A stretch of DNA of 64,000 nucleotides, from NCBI GenBank assembly GCA_029378245.1, contig JARKIF010000015.1, positions 1,302,001 through 1,366,000 on the forward strand, read 5' to 3'. The stretch is from Roridomyces roridus. Taxonomy: Eukaryota > Basidiomycota > Agaricomycetes > Agaricales > Mycenaceae. The notes below the pieces were generated by a model that saw only the letters and a program-made list of their open reading frames with translations, did no database searches and was not told the origin of the DNA. The translations under genes were made by a program, and so were the position numbers. Positions 23,444-34,000 of the stretch are shown piece by piece (the first letter of the stretch is position 1; the number at the start of each line of letters is the position of its first letter).

Positions 23444-24793
23444 TGTGCGGTGGTCGTGGGGAGTGACAGGAAGCTAGTTGAACCTCTTTCGGGTCCCGAC
23501 AGGAGGCTGCGTTCGTTAGTCTCGAGGTTATTTTCCGTGGCGCGATGTGAATCAAAGCGAGCCTATGCTGAGCTTCTTGCCACATCGCCGGAAAGTAAGG
23601 AGGATAGATTTGTTGTCCATGTAGACGCCAGGCAGGGTCCGATGTCTGGCGTCGGCGCGCTAGCTGGCTCTGGGATGGAACAATGAACACACGCACAGCG
23701 ATGAAAACTTTGCTTGCGCTGCTGTCTTGTGCGGCGCCGTAAAGCAGGTCTCTGGAAGTTCATGACGCTTCGTTGCATGTCGTCGAATGCCACAAGCAAG
23801 CGGGTTAGATCAAGTTGATAACAGGTCAAGATTTCAAATCAGAATAAGTACGATTTCGATTTCGCAGTGCAGGGAAATATACATAGTACAAGTATCTATC
23901 TATTCAGCTTTTGATTTCAATACAAACGGCAGGCTGGCTTCGTCCCAAAGCACAAGCATGGGCGCAGGACCACTCTGGTCATCGGGCTCGTCTTCGTCCT
24001 CGACCGCGATCATGGTCTCAAACTTTTGCATGAGAGTGGACTCCTTGGCAGTGTCGTCGGACAAGTCTACGAAGAGCTCGCCTTCACCGAGCTCCGTGTG
24101 ACGGTCGAACATTGCAAGGCTCTGGCCCAACCGGAGAGAGAACGCCGATGGCGTGAACCCATCTTTTTCCTTGCGCTTCTCGTCGTACTCGTCGACCAGG
24201 TAGAAATACATGGACGCCGCCATGTTCACCAGCAAAGACTAAGCACTCGCATCAGCCAAGGGTGAGCAAACGGAGGAGAAACTTACACTCGCAGCCGCCG
24301 AGAAGTTGTCAGGAATATCGGCACTATCGGCATCCTCCTCCTGGTTCACAGGCGACGAGACTTCGAAGTTGTAGGACGCCTCGACGTGCTTCACGATGGC
24401 GTGGGCCTGCTTCCAGGCGAAGGACAACTCTTTGGTCATGTCATCAGACAAGGGCAGCCCTTGGTCGACTGCTGAGTCTTTGTACAAGGACCTGCTGAGG
24501 GCCACAAAGAGGACGACGAAGCTTCGCAGGGCGAGAAGATCGATGACACCCTCTTTCCGCAAAAGATCAGGCAGGTGTGCGCGTTCTCGCCTCGTGGGCG
24601 CTCCTCTGTCAACGAGTTTCAAAGTCCAGAAGATGAAGATTCGGACCAGAAATTGACGCGCTGATTCATGGTCCGCATTTGTGGTAGCAGAGCCCGTAAT
24701 CGTATTGTGCAGAGCGGTGTACACGCAGGCGGTGATGTTTGCAGCCGGCACGACGTGTCTTCCGAGCCCAATGGAGTCCTCGATGGTTATGAC
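21602..24793 (-). repeat. Right arm of large inverted duplication
   Basis: Reverse complement of 1..3192. The inner edge is exact at 21602; the outer edge cannot be seen because the left copy is cut by the window. Confidence 0.93.
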
Positions 24794-25197
24794 CAGATGC
24801 AGGAAAGGTGTCGGCATCAGGAGGGTGGTGTACTGGTCGAGGTAGACGATCTCGAAGACAAAGACGTCGGTGTTATCGCCCCACGGGTCGTAGCTTTTGA
24901 AGGCAAGCCGCGATCGCATGTCATCCCTGCGATCATCGGGACCGAGGTCGGCGCGACGTCGTGCCAAAAACCACAGCTTTTTACCGGCCGGGAGGGTCAC
25001 AAAGGTGGCTTGCACATCACCGTGAGTGAACGTGAGCGTGTCTTTAGTGGCGAATATCACCAGTGGCAGCACCCAGAATGCATTATGGGCGCGTTTGGCT
25101 GGGACCCGTATTGCAATACGGGCGTGCCCCGGCCGGCCGGCCAGGATGTGCCCGTAATGCATTACGGGTCATAGGGTGAAACACAAAAGAACTCAAA

Positions 25198-25292
25198 GGT
25201 TAAGAGCAGGAATTGAACCCAAAACCTCCTGCTGTCAACTGACCAGAGCAGAAGACAGACACCATAACCAACTAGACCATTGTAGAGTGACA
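25198..25292 (-). ncRNA. tRNA-like module, left side of element D
   Basis: On the minus strand: A box TGGTCTAGTTGG (perfect match to consensus), B box GGGTTCAATTCC about 50 bp on. Reads toward the near end of the element, unlike the modules in A-C. Confidence 0.65.
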
Positions 25293-25344
25293 GGTAGCTG
25301 CCAACATCAAGCCAAACCATGCCCCCAGACAGAGATCCCGCCGT

Positions 25345-25545
25345 GAATTGGCGGTTAGATGACGGTTAGGTTAGGTTAGGTTAGGTTTGGTGTGGCCCAG
25401 GACTGTCAACATCCCCCCCGCGGCCTCGGCTGTGAATATCGCTCACAGAATCCACCGTGAATTGGCGGTTAGGGGCAATATCCACTGTGAATTGGTGGTT
25501 AGGGGTGTGAATGCTGGGTTAGGGTTAGGTTGGGTGGCTGGTATT
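25345..25545 (+). repeat. Degenerate tandem repeat and TTAGG tract in element D
   Basis: Three copies of a unit around GTGAATTGGCGGTTAG (25343, 25449, 25484), and GGTTAGGTTAGGTTAGG at about 25370..25386. It resembles telomeric TTAGGG only superficially; the unit is part of the element. Confidence 0.7.
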
Positions 25546-25599
25546 GTATGGGCTGCAAATATTTTAACCAGTATGGTTATTATAGTGTAGTACTAACAG

Positions 25600-25675
25600 T
25601 TGCCATTCTGATTATGTAATGGTGTTCTGGAGGCTGTGGGTTCAATTCAGCCTTCTGCCTGCTGTTTTTGGTTAG
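25600..25675 (+). ncRNA. tRNA-like module, right side of element D (degenerate)
   Basis: B box TGGGTTCAATTCAG near 25641, weak A box upstream, and GCTGTTTTTGG after it. Reads outward to the right. Confidence 0.45.
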
Positions 25676-28658
25676 GGGCTGTGCTGCTGTCAACACACTG
25701 TTCAGAGGCAGTGTACCCAGAATGCATTATGGGCACATGCTGGCCGGCCGGCCAAGGTGTGCCCATAATGCAATACGGGCTCTGGCCAAATGAGCCCGCA
25801 TTGCATCAAGGGTACAACCACACCTCCGAATATGGCCCAAAGAGTCTCCTGCCAGAGAAAAGGTACATTTGGTACCAGAGCGCTCTGGTCGAGGACTCTC
25901 CACGCAGCTTCGTGGGTCGCGATGTCTCTATGCAGGGATTACCTTAGTGAGGATATAGATCACTGAGCGCTTACGCCCAGCCCGGTGGAATTGGTAACGA
26001 TTGGGAACTAATGAGATTTGAGAGGAGATTGAGCCGCTGATCTTGATGGTCCCCTTCGCGGGCTTTGCGGGCCTTTACGCAGTCGAGGAGGGCTCGCGGG
26101 GTGCCGATGTGCAGCTTGAAGTTTTCAACGCTCTCCTTTTGACCAAGGTCTGGTGAGAGGCTGTTAGGCTGGGGGTGCTTCGGGAAGTATTTTCCGGAGT
26201 CTACCTTGGATGAAGGCCTTCCGATCCAGGTTGGTGAAGGCACTCATCCCTTCATCGTCGAAGGAAATGATCTCGCCATCGTATTCCATTGGTTTCGGAT
26301 GCTTAATCAAGGCGCAGCGCGCCCTCATAACCTCTTGCCTTTGCAGCCGGGCAAGGGCTCGCCATCGTTCCTCACAGACCGGGAAGACCACGGACTCGGT
26401 GTCGGACGGGACAATGTTGGGGAGGAGCGGCTAGCCGTCGTCCCCTTGAAGCCGGCCGGACGTGTGCAGACGCTGTGCATCCTCGTGAACATGTAACGGG
26501 ACCTCCATGCCGTACTTTTGACTGCTTATCTACGATAAGCTGAAGTATCCTTCCCTCTTGGGCCTAAGCGACATCAGCAGGGCTTGCAAAGCATCCAAAT
26601 GGTTACATACCGTTTGCCGAAAGGGTAGGTACTTATACTGACGAGGGGTCGCTTGGAGTGGGTCATCCGCTTGTCCACCGTTGGCAAACACCCAGTAAGG
26701 GATGTCAACGGTGGAGCTAGGGGGCGCCAGTGCATAGAGGCGGGGCTCGAGATGGAGTTCGGTATGCACCCATTGGTCCTCGAGTTGCTCAGGCTCAGGA
26801 ATGGGATACGGTACGCGGTCGTTGGCAGTGACGAGCCAAGACTCCACCACATCCCGTTGCGCAGCCCGCGGACGCTTCGACGTTGGACGCTTTGACGACC
26901 GTTTCGAAGTTCATTTCGGAGCTTGTGTCGGAGTTTGTTTCGGAGGCGGGACGTCCTTGGATTTTCCTTTGGAACGCAGGTCCCTCCCAGACTGCTCCTC
27001 TGCCGGTGGAGAGTCTGGTCCAGGTGCTGCGAGCCGGGGCTTCTTCCTGGGCGGTGGCTGGGGCTCCGATTCTTCTTCTTCTTGCGCGGGGACCGGTGGC
27101 TGGGGTTGCGGTTCTTCTTGCTCGTCAGCAGCGTAACCTGGAGAACGATGATGAACTGCAGAACGGATGAGACGTTCGGTACGCACGGAGCCCTATGCTT
27201 TCCGCTTCCCCATATTTACCCGCAAGCACATCCCGAACGTCGGGGTCGTCCCAAAACCGCTCCAGGACGAGCTCTGCCGTTATTATCCCCCAGGCCATCG
27301 AGAACAGCAGGGACCACAACGTCTTCTCGATCCGCCACAGGATGTCGTTCTCAGCCAGTTTGTGTTGGTTTCCCAGCCTCCGCCAAGTCTGCGAGGAAGA
27401 TCAGACAACCACAACCTGACAACAAGGGGATAACGCGCCTGGAGCATGGCTGAGCGCGCCGATATAAAAGGGGACTGTGTGAGCGTCTTGTCTGCGATAA
27501 GAATAAGCGGCGAATGCGCCAGGGCCGCAAATAAAGGCGCGGTCAGCACACGAAGGTTTGTTTTCTCCACAGCGTCGATAAGTTCGGCCTCAGAGAACTC
27601 CACGCCTGACAGCTCGCCATCCCTTGGGACCGTAAGCGACGAGTGGAAGCGAAGTGAAGGCGAAATACCTCTGCAGCTGTTGTTTGCGGCCCTCCATCGA
27701 GATTCCGGTATCACCCTGGAGGCGAATCATTGAGAACCGATCGCAGGCTCTGCCCCAAGAGAACGTACACGAAGCATTATCGAAAGGGCGGTTCTGACGT
27801 GACGGAGGTTGGCATACGTCGTGGTCCCGGCCTGTTTCTGGATGGAGATCCAGTAATTGAGTAGCTCGGCTTTTTTGTCGTCTTGCTCATTGTGGATTTG
27901 CCTTTGCTGTGCGACCTGCTTCAGACGGCTGTCGTAGCTGGCTTTGCCTACGCGCAAGAGTGCTTTCCAGTCGTTCTTGGAGCGGAACTCCTGGAATTCG
28001 GTCAGCGCGAGCACACATTTAAAGTCAAAGAAACCGTAAGTACTTTCGCAAGCTCGGCCTCGGGGCCTCGAGTCTGAGCTCGGGCAACCTCCGTGGCTGG
28101 AGCTGGGCTAGCGACGTGGAGAAGAAGGTCTGCCGTCAATAGCGGCAAGAAGTGGGTGGGTATAAACACCTGGACCGGACGGCCGAAAGAATTGATGTTT
28201 GCATTGTTCCTGGCCCACTCAAGGACGTTCCCACGAAGCACTTGATACTCCGTCGTTTCGACCGGGTAATCTGGGTGCTCCTTGAGCGCGCGATTGTCTT
28301 TGGAAACACTGCGCATGAAGGGCTCCATCTGCTCTGGGGGCGCATGAAACATCGGTGAGACTTGCTTGGCGGCGGCTTGAAAGTCAAAATTTTCGACCTG
28401 CGTTGATGTATGTAGCCATGCGCCAGGCAGGCTGAAAAGGTTGACGACGTCCAGAGCGGTCATTGTGAAGCGACAATGTAGGTGGTTTGTGCTGTCTTCA
28501 GGAGAGCACGAGTGACGTGACCATCAGATGTGACCGACACTCCTACATTGTTTATGTACTCTCAATTACGCCTTTCGGGCTCAAGAAAGATGTGCCCCAA
28601 GCGACCAGCAGCACCAGAAATATACCGACAAGACCCACACAGGACCAGAAAACGCGCC

Positions 28659-29778
28659 TCAAACACGTTTGCTGGGGTCAAACCCGATATTGACGTCGTT
28701 CCACCAAGGGCACTGGGTGTCCCAACCCCGCTGCGTACCGCGACCCACTCTCGCGCCACGGTGCGAGTCCCACGTATACCACTTCTCGAGGATGGTGTAT
28801 CCAGAGTACACGTGTACGAACGCAAGCAGCTCGTACGCCAACAGAGTGACGTGCGCGTCCGTGGCTGCGTCTGTGGTCATGTTAGGCGAATGCCGACCAA
28901 TGTAACATGACTTACAGGCCCACTGTTTCTCGTCAAGCTCACCCGTCCAACCCGAAACCGTAAGGTTTTTATCGAGACGGCGATTGAAGAGTTGCCGACA
29001 GATGGTGTCCAGACCGACCCCAGGACACCTTGCGCCGCCACGGGCCAGCTGCTCGGGGTAGGCTGGCGCGGCCATAAGACCGACGTCCGCGACATTCTTT
29101 GTCTCCACGCCCAAGTCGTACCACAATTGCACCACATCGCCTGCAGAGAGGTTCATACGGTCGCAGGTAAGGTTCCAGGACTCACAGTTAATGTTCACTC
29201 CCACTTTCAGGACGTCCGCCGACTCTAGTAGGTCCCTGAGTCTTCCGGGCAGTGCTGCCGCCTGGTATCAGCGACCCATAGCTGGCCCAGATGGAACAGA
29301 TGGAACACGCCTTACCACGTATCTGTGCCAGATCGAACCCCCACACCGGTTCTCCGCGGACTGCGACCTGCACGAGACGAGTCTTCAATCCGTCCCAGTC
29401 TATCAGGAAGGTGCCCTTGTCGATGGCGTGGGCGTGGGCTTGAATTTTGGCACTGTGCTTTGCTTTCGACCTGTTCTTGCGCTTCTTGGACGGGCGTATT
29501 ACTGCATTCGGATCCATCTTGCACTCGATGTCGACCGCAATGATACATTGAGCGGGCATCCTGGCCAGCAATGTTTCTGCAAGCTCGATAGTATTGACAC
29601 AGATGAAGACCGGAGCCGGAAACAGCTCCAAGTCGGGTAGCGGGGGCAGCGCAAGCGGCGGCGAGTTGGGAAGAGGGTCATTGAGAGCGGATGGTGCTGT
29701 ATCCGTCTTCGTCGGCGGCAGCGTAGCGAGGAGAGGCACGGGGAGCGCCGGTATACAGGCAGCAGGCGCAGCAGACAT
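28659..29778 (-). CDS. DEDD-family 3'-5' exonuclease (RNase D/WRN-exo-like)
   Basis: ATG at 29778 (MSAAPAACIPALPVP). A Pro/Leu-rich N terminus is followed by the exonuclease fold. Exo I: CIIAVDIECKM (catalytic Asp-x-Glu). After an intron from about 29316, exo II reads KVGVNINCDVVQLWYDLGVE when a 46-bp intron (GTGAGT ... CTCTGCAG) is removed. Exo III reads QWAYAATDAHVTLLAYELL across a further GTAAGT ... CACAG intron near 28905. The family removes nucleotides from 3' ends of DNA or RNA using two metal ions; here the substrate is unknown. All acidic motifs are kept, so it is probably functional. It ends about 195 bp upstream of the JmjC start on the same strand and is divergent from the F-box gene at 30002. 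Confidence 0.85.
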
Positions 29779-30001
29779 CTTGGGAGTCTTGAACGGGTTC
29801 CCCGCCTGAAATGCCTCCGCTGCTACCGGAAATGAACTCGGAGCAAAGTCTAAGTAACACAACGCCAGCGAATACGCCACAAACTCTCCTTTCAGACTCC
29901 ATCTCATGCTCATGGACCCTGATTCCATGGGCGCAGACACACGTCGAGGCGCGGTCGCTCGGCTGCTCATTCTCCCAGGCTCCCACCGGTGGTACCAACT
30001 C

Positions 30002-31066
30002 ATGTACATGAAACTGGTCTCTCTGCCCCGTGACAAACGTGAACTGCCCTGCGAGGTCCTGCTCTCCATTGCAAGAGAGTCCTGTCTTATGACAGTCCTC
30101 CACTTTCTCTGCCTCGACAAGGCATGGAATGCCGACCCGTCCATTCGTCGACTTTCCTACCGACGAATCGGCGTCAAACGCGAGAGCTCTGCCATTCTGA
30201 GGCTCATGACGAAAGTGGACGTGTGCCAATTTGTAAGCGCAAAACTTGCCTTCAAGGACCTCTATATTAACTGCATTAGGTGCATACCCTAGTTTTCGCG
30301 ACTACTGCGTCAGTCATTCAGCAAGAGTGGGAGTCTGTGGTGCCCCTGCTCACCGAACTAAAATACCTCGTCATCAACAAAAACATACCCATGAGCGAGG
30401 GCCTTCTCCAGCGCGTCCCGTTTCGACTGGAGGTTTTCAAGGCGTTGGGCCCAGTATTGGAGCCATGGGTGCAATTGTTGGCGTCTCAGGGTGATCTACA
30501 CCATTTGTACTTCAGACAAGACCTCACCTTCCCTGTACCCAACCGAAGGCAGTTGCCTCGGCTCACATCACTCAAGGCTTCGCCCCAAGTTGTTGCAGAA
30601 TTCCTTGCTGTACACCCACTGGAGCAGGTCTGGGTGCATCAGGTCTTAACGCGCTCCTGGCAGGTGGGTTCCCGCCACACAGATCTGCGCTCCTGGAGTG
30701 CTTGCGGCGGATCGTCCTTGAGACTGATTCGTATCCACGCCAAACACTTCCTCGGCCTGCTGAAAGAGTGTGCGCAATGTTCTTTCATTTGGAGGACCTT
30801 CTCCTCGACGAAGAGGGAGAATGGTCCTCCGTCGTTGAATTCTTCTCGCCGAACCTTGCGTTTGTGTCTGCGTGGAATGCTCGTGCTCAGGCGGCGGCCA
30901 ATGTGCGTGTTCGGACATACTCACCTTAGCTTCGGACGTACTCACCTCCATCCAGCGTTTTGATCTTATCCAGATAGGGGCTTTGCTCAACGAGCAGTTC
31001 GCAAACCTTCGCACCTTGGTGCTAATTTTCGAGCAACATTCGAAACATAACGATATACCGCTTGAC
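30002..31066 (+). pseudogene. F-box/LRR-like gene, 5' part (split by element E)
   Basis: Probable ATG at 30002. The N terminus (LPCEVLLSIARESCLMTVL) is F-box-like; intron about 30233..30280 (GTAAGC ... CATTAG), then a long LRR-like exon; a further intron near 30901..30953 (GTGCGT ... ATCCAG). Around 30660-30690 the better frame changes, so either another short intron or an indel is there. The last codons before element E read KHNDIPLD, ending exactly at 31066. The frame resumes at 35598. Confidence 0.7.
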
Positions 31067-34000
31067 CACCTCTGGGACCTATATAACCCCTCTAATAGGA
31101 ATGGACACCCCAAGCAGGTGTCCATTCTAATTGGAGGGGATAGAGGCCGGCTCCCTATGTCGCAATAAAGAGTGGGATAAAAGCTGCAATAAAGTCGCAA
31201 ATTAGTACGTCTAGACTTACAAGTTACAAGTACCATATACGTGTTGCGATAAAGTCGTGCCGATTGATCCCCCATCGTGATCTTGGCTCAAAAAGGGAAT
31301 TACTACCACTGAGTACATTCTGCTTATTCTGCAGTACTCTCTGCCGCTCATCCGCATCAATCCCGTGGGTTGAAGAGCAAGTCCGAGACGTACCCATCAT
31401 GCCCCTAAGCCATCGCCGTCGGCCGGACAAATAGTCCTCATCTACCGCCATGTACACTCGCCTGCACCCGCCCTATACCCCTGCTGCGCCCCGCCCTCGC
31501 CTTCGATAGAACAGAGGACACCCGCTGTTGGTTCTGTCCCGTCACATCCCACATGGCGGACACGGTCAATGCATCGCATAGGATACAATGGGTGTGAATA
31601 TGAGGAGCTACTGGGAAACAAGGCGGGGGGAGTAGAGCAGGACAGCGGGTCAAAGTAGATGGTGAAGCAGGGAGCGGCGAGCACGAGCTGGGTTTCCGAA
31701 GCTGATACTGCCGCGTTGAGGGCGAGATTGCTGCAGCATGGGGTGGGATGGGCGCAGAGGCACGAGGGTTATGAGGTGTACCGTGTCGAAAGCGCGACAG
31801 GTGGGAGCATTTGGCCGCTCGGGCGTCAGGAGGAGGGCAAATGGTGTGGCAGAGAACGATACAGCCAGGAGTGCGGGCTTTGTACGGGATGGGCAGGATG
31901 ACCTGTAAGTCTTAAGTCCCGGGAGTATGAACACAGTTAATAATCCGGCGTGGACACCAACACGGGTTGGGAGTTCCAGGGGGGGATCTCTTCCCGACGG
32001 TTTATGGCTCGGCCGGACAGGGAGGAGGATGAATACTCCAATACTTACTCACCCAGCCTAGTACACCCACGAGTCTCGCAGATGAGGTCGACACGTCCCT
32101 TAACGATTGAAGCGCCAGGGAGCGCTGCTTGAGAGCTAGTAAAGGTGGCATGGGGATGGGAGCGATTGCTGGGCGATGTGCCACGTAGTGGTCGCCATGG
32201 CGTCGCCGCAACAAGGGTCACACCAAGCTCCCACGAGACACAACCTGTGCTGGGAGGGGGAATATTAACTCTTGGGACTCTGTTAGCGAGGAGCGTTGAT
32301 AGAGAGTGAGGCGACGCACGAGTAGCCAAAGCTACCGAATATCAATCACACCGACATCTATCTTGCATCCATCGCTTGTCCATCGCACCAGGTAAGTCGA
32401 GGCCGGTGTCTGAGCCGTCAGAGGATCCTTTTTTCGTGTTGAAGTAACGGTGCGAAAGTGAATGAGGAGAAGAGTTGGATGCGGAACGAGAGAGCTTGGC
32501 GATCACATGACCGATCAACAACAATCAATTGCACGAACTCGCTTCAAAGATGGGCGATCCTCGTACCTCCATCACCAGGTGAGCAGAGCCGTCTTCTGTA
32601 TATTCATTGAGTTTAATCTGTTGCATCTTTCGATGTATATAATAATTACATCTGCCTTCAGGATGCCCACGGAGGGACAATTTCAGACTCGGCGGCGTCT
32701 CAATGCCCGTGTCCGTCGAATTCAGGGCCTTTTTGCTGGTCCGTGTGGTCAATATACTTCATTTAATTCCCTCTGAACCGCTGGAAATGCACCGGGCTTC
32801 TTTTCTGGCCACATGTACATGCAATTCAGACAGGTTCCTTGGCCATCCTACGCAAACGGCACCCTCCAATCCTGTTAGCCAGAGTTCTCGGATGACTTCA
32901 ACCTTGCCTCAGTCAGTTCCTCGAACCGGTGAGACGAATGAATGGCCTATACAGCCGCATATGATGTTTTCAGGAAACCGGCCTGGGAGGAATGGATACG
33001 CACCTTGGGAGATCCGATTTTCCTCGGAATAACTCCTGGGCATGCCCAGTTCCATGAATTGAGTTCAGTTCTGGCTCAGGTTTGCAGTGCGAGGCCGCCA
33101 TTGACGACAGAAAGTCGTGTCACTGACCTACCACGCATGATCTCAACCATTGATTTGTTTCTTCGAAGTTGAAGGCCCGATTCTCGGGAACTGAAGAGGC
33201 AGAACTTATCTAGTGACATACCGTACCTCATCTGAATTATTTCAGATTTCTTGGACAAGAGCAAGTGTGTGAGTGTGTCACTGAGCTCGCGAGTGAAGAA
33301 CCGAGGATGAAACACATGCGTATCAACCTCGACATTCATTCGTCAACCCATATCCTCAGCCCACACAATGACCATCAGGGCTTAAATGAGTTTCACATCG
33401 TGAATAGACATCCTATAAGTCCTTCATTTGCCGGAGAACTGACAGAGTCACAAGAAAAAATGACCGCTCAAGATCAAGCACCAGCGTGGTAGGTCAGTAA
33501 TGCCCGTGGTAAGTCAGTAACGCCGCTTCTTTTTGTCAATCGTGACCTCATACCTCACACCTCCGCACAAATTCGACTGAATTCGGGGACCTGGGGGTGT
33601 GCAGAAGATATTCCGCGCAAAACCGAATCCCTGAATGCTCATTCTGCTCCGCCCAGTTTCCTGGAAACAGTGTATGTAGTTTTATGGGACAACCACTGGG
33701 CTGGGTCGTTTAGAAATCTGAATGAGACGAGTTCCAGCTCACACGAACAACTTGGAACCAAGACTACATAAAGGCGATTGATTAGGAATCAGGATGCTCA
33801 ATACAACCATCTGGGTTGCAGTGTGAATTGCGGTTACTCCAACTTACTCGTAACCAGAAAGAGAGATCGATTTCAGGGAGTATCTGAATTGACAGGAACA
33901 TTAAAGATGGGTGAAATTACTAGTAGTCGAAAGCGCGTGCCAACACGCCGTCAACTCCGAGAGTGGCAGAGAACAAGAACTCAGAATTTTGACGGCAGAT

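Larger units (their letters stand above)
25071..25813. mobile_element. Element D: 0.74 kb TIR element with outward tRNA-like modules
   Basis: Ends are inverted repeats of about 105 bp: ACCCAGAATGCATTATGGGC at 25071 aligns with the reverse complement of the right end (ACCCTTGATGCAATGCGGGC), and both contain the core GGCCGGCCGGCCA. The repeats hold perfect palindromes such as GCCCGTATTGCAATACGGGC. Inside are two tRNA-like modules and a degenerate tandem repeat. No coding capacity. It lies in the JmjC exon; dropping it lets GGVV join LPLVIFATKD in frame. Exact ends and target duplication are uncertain by a few bases. Confidence 0.8.
23900..28463 (-). pseudogene. JmjC-domain gene, interrupted by element D and an in-frame TGA
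   Basis: Minus-strand multi-exon gene starting at ATG 28463 (MTALDVVNLFSLPGAWLH). Exons can be followed at about 28463..28045, 27988..27730, 27730..27660, 27590..27130, 27135..26535, 26430..26215, 26160..25973, 25945..25816, then 25070..24287 and 24238..23900. The middle is helical with a Pro/Glu-rich nuclear-type stretch (RKKPRLAAPGP near 27040). The join at 25973/25945 gives PGWADIATHEAAWRVLDQ. The catalytic part has TLTFTHGDV (His and Asp iron ligands) and LPAGKKLWFLA, with a later His in FLHLVITIE, as expected of a JmjC 2-oxoglutarate dioxygenase. Two defects: TGA at 26911..26913 inside an otherwise continuous frame, and element D inside the JmjC core. Exon ends are approximate. Confidence 0.65.

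Noticed and set aside
25075..25160. N terminus of the JmjC protein starting in the palindromic repeat (MHYGHILAGRPG...)
   Set aside because: This part of the frame is the terminal repeat of element D; the true upstream exon is on the other side of the element.
25360..25390. Possible internal telomere repeat (TTAGG)n
   Set aside because: Only about four units of GGTTA, not the TTAGGG of basidiomycetes, and embedded in the degenerate tandem repeat of element D; no other sign of a former chromosome end.
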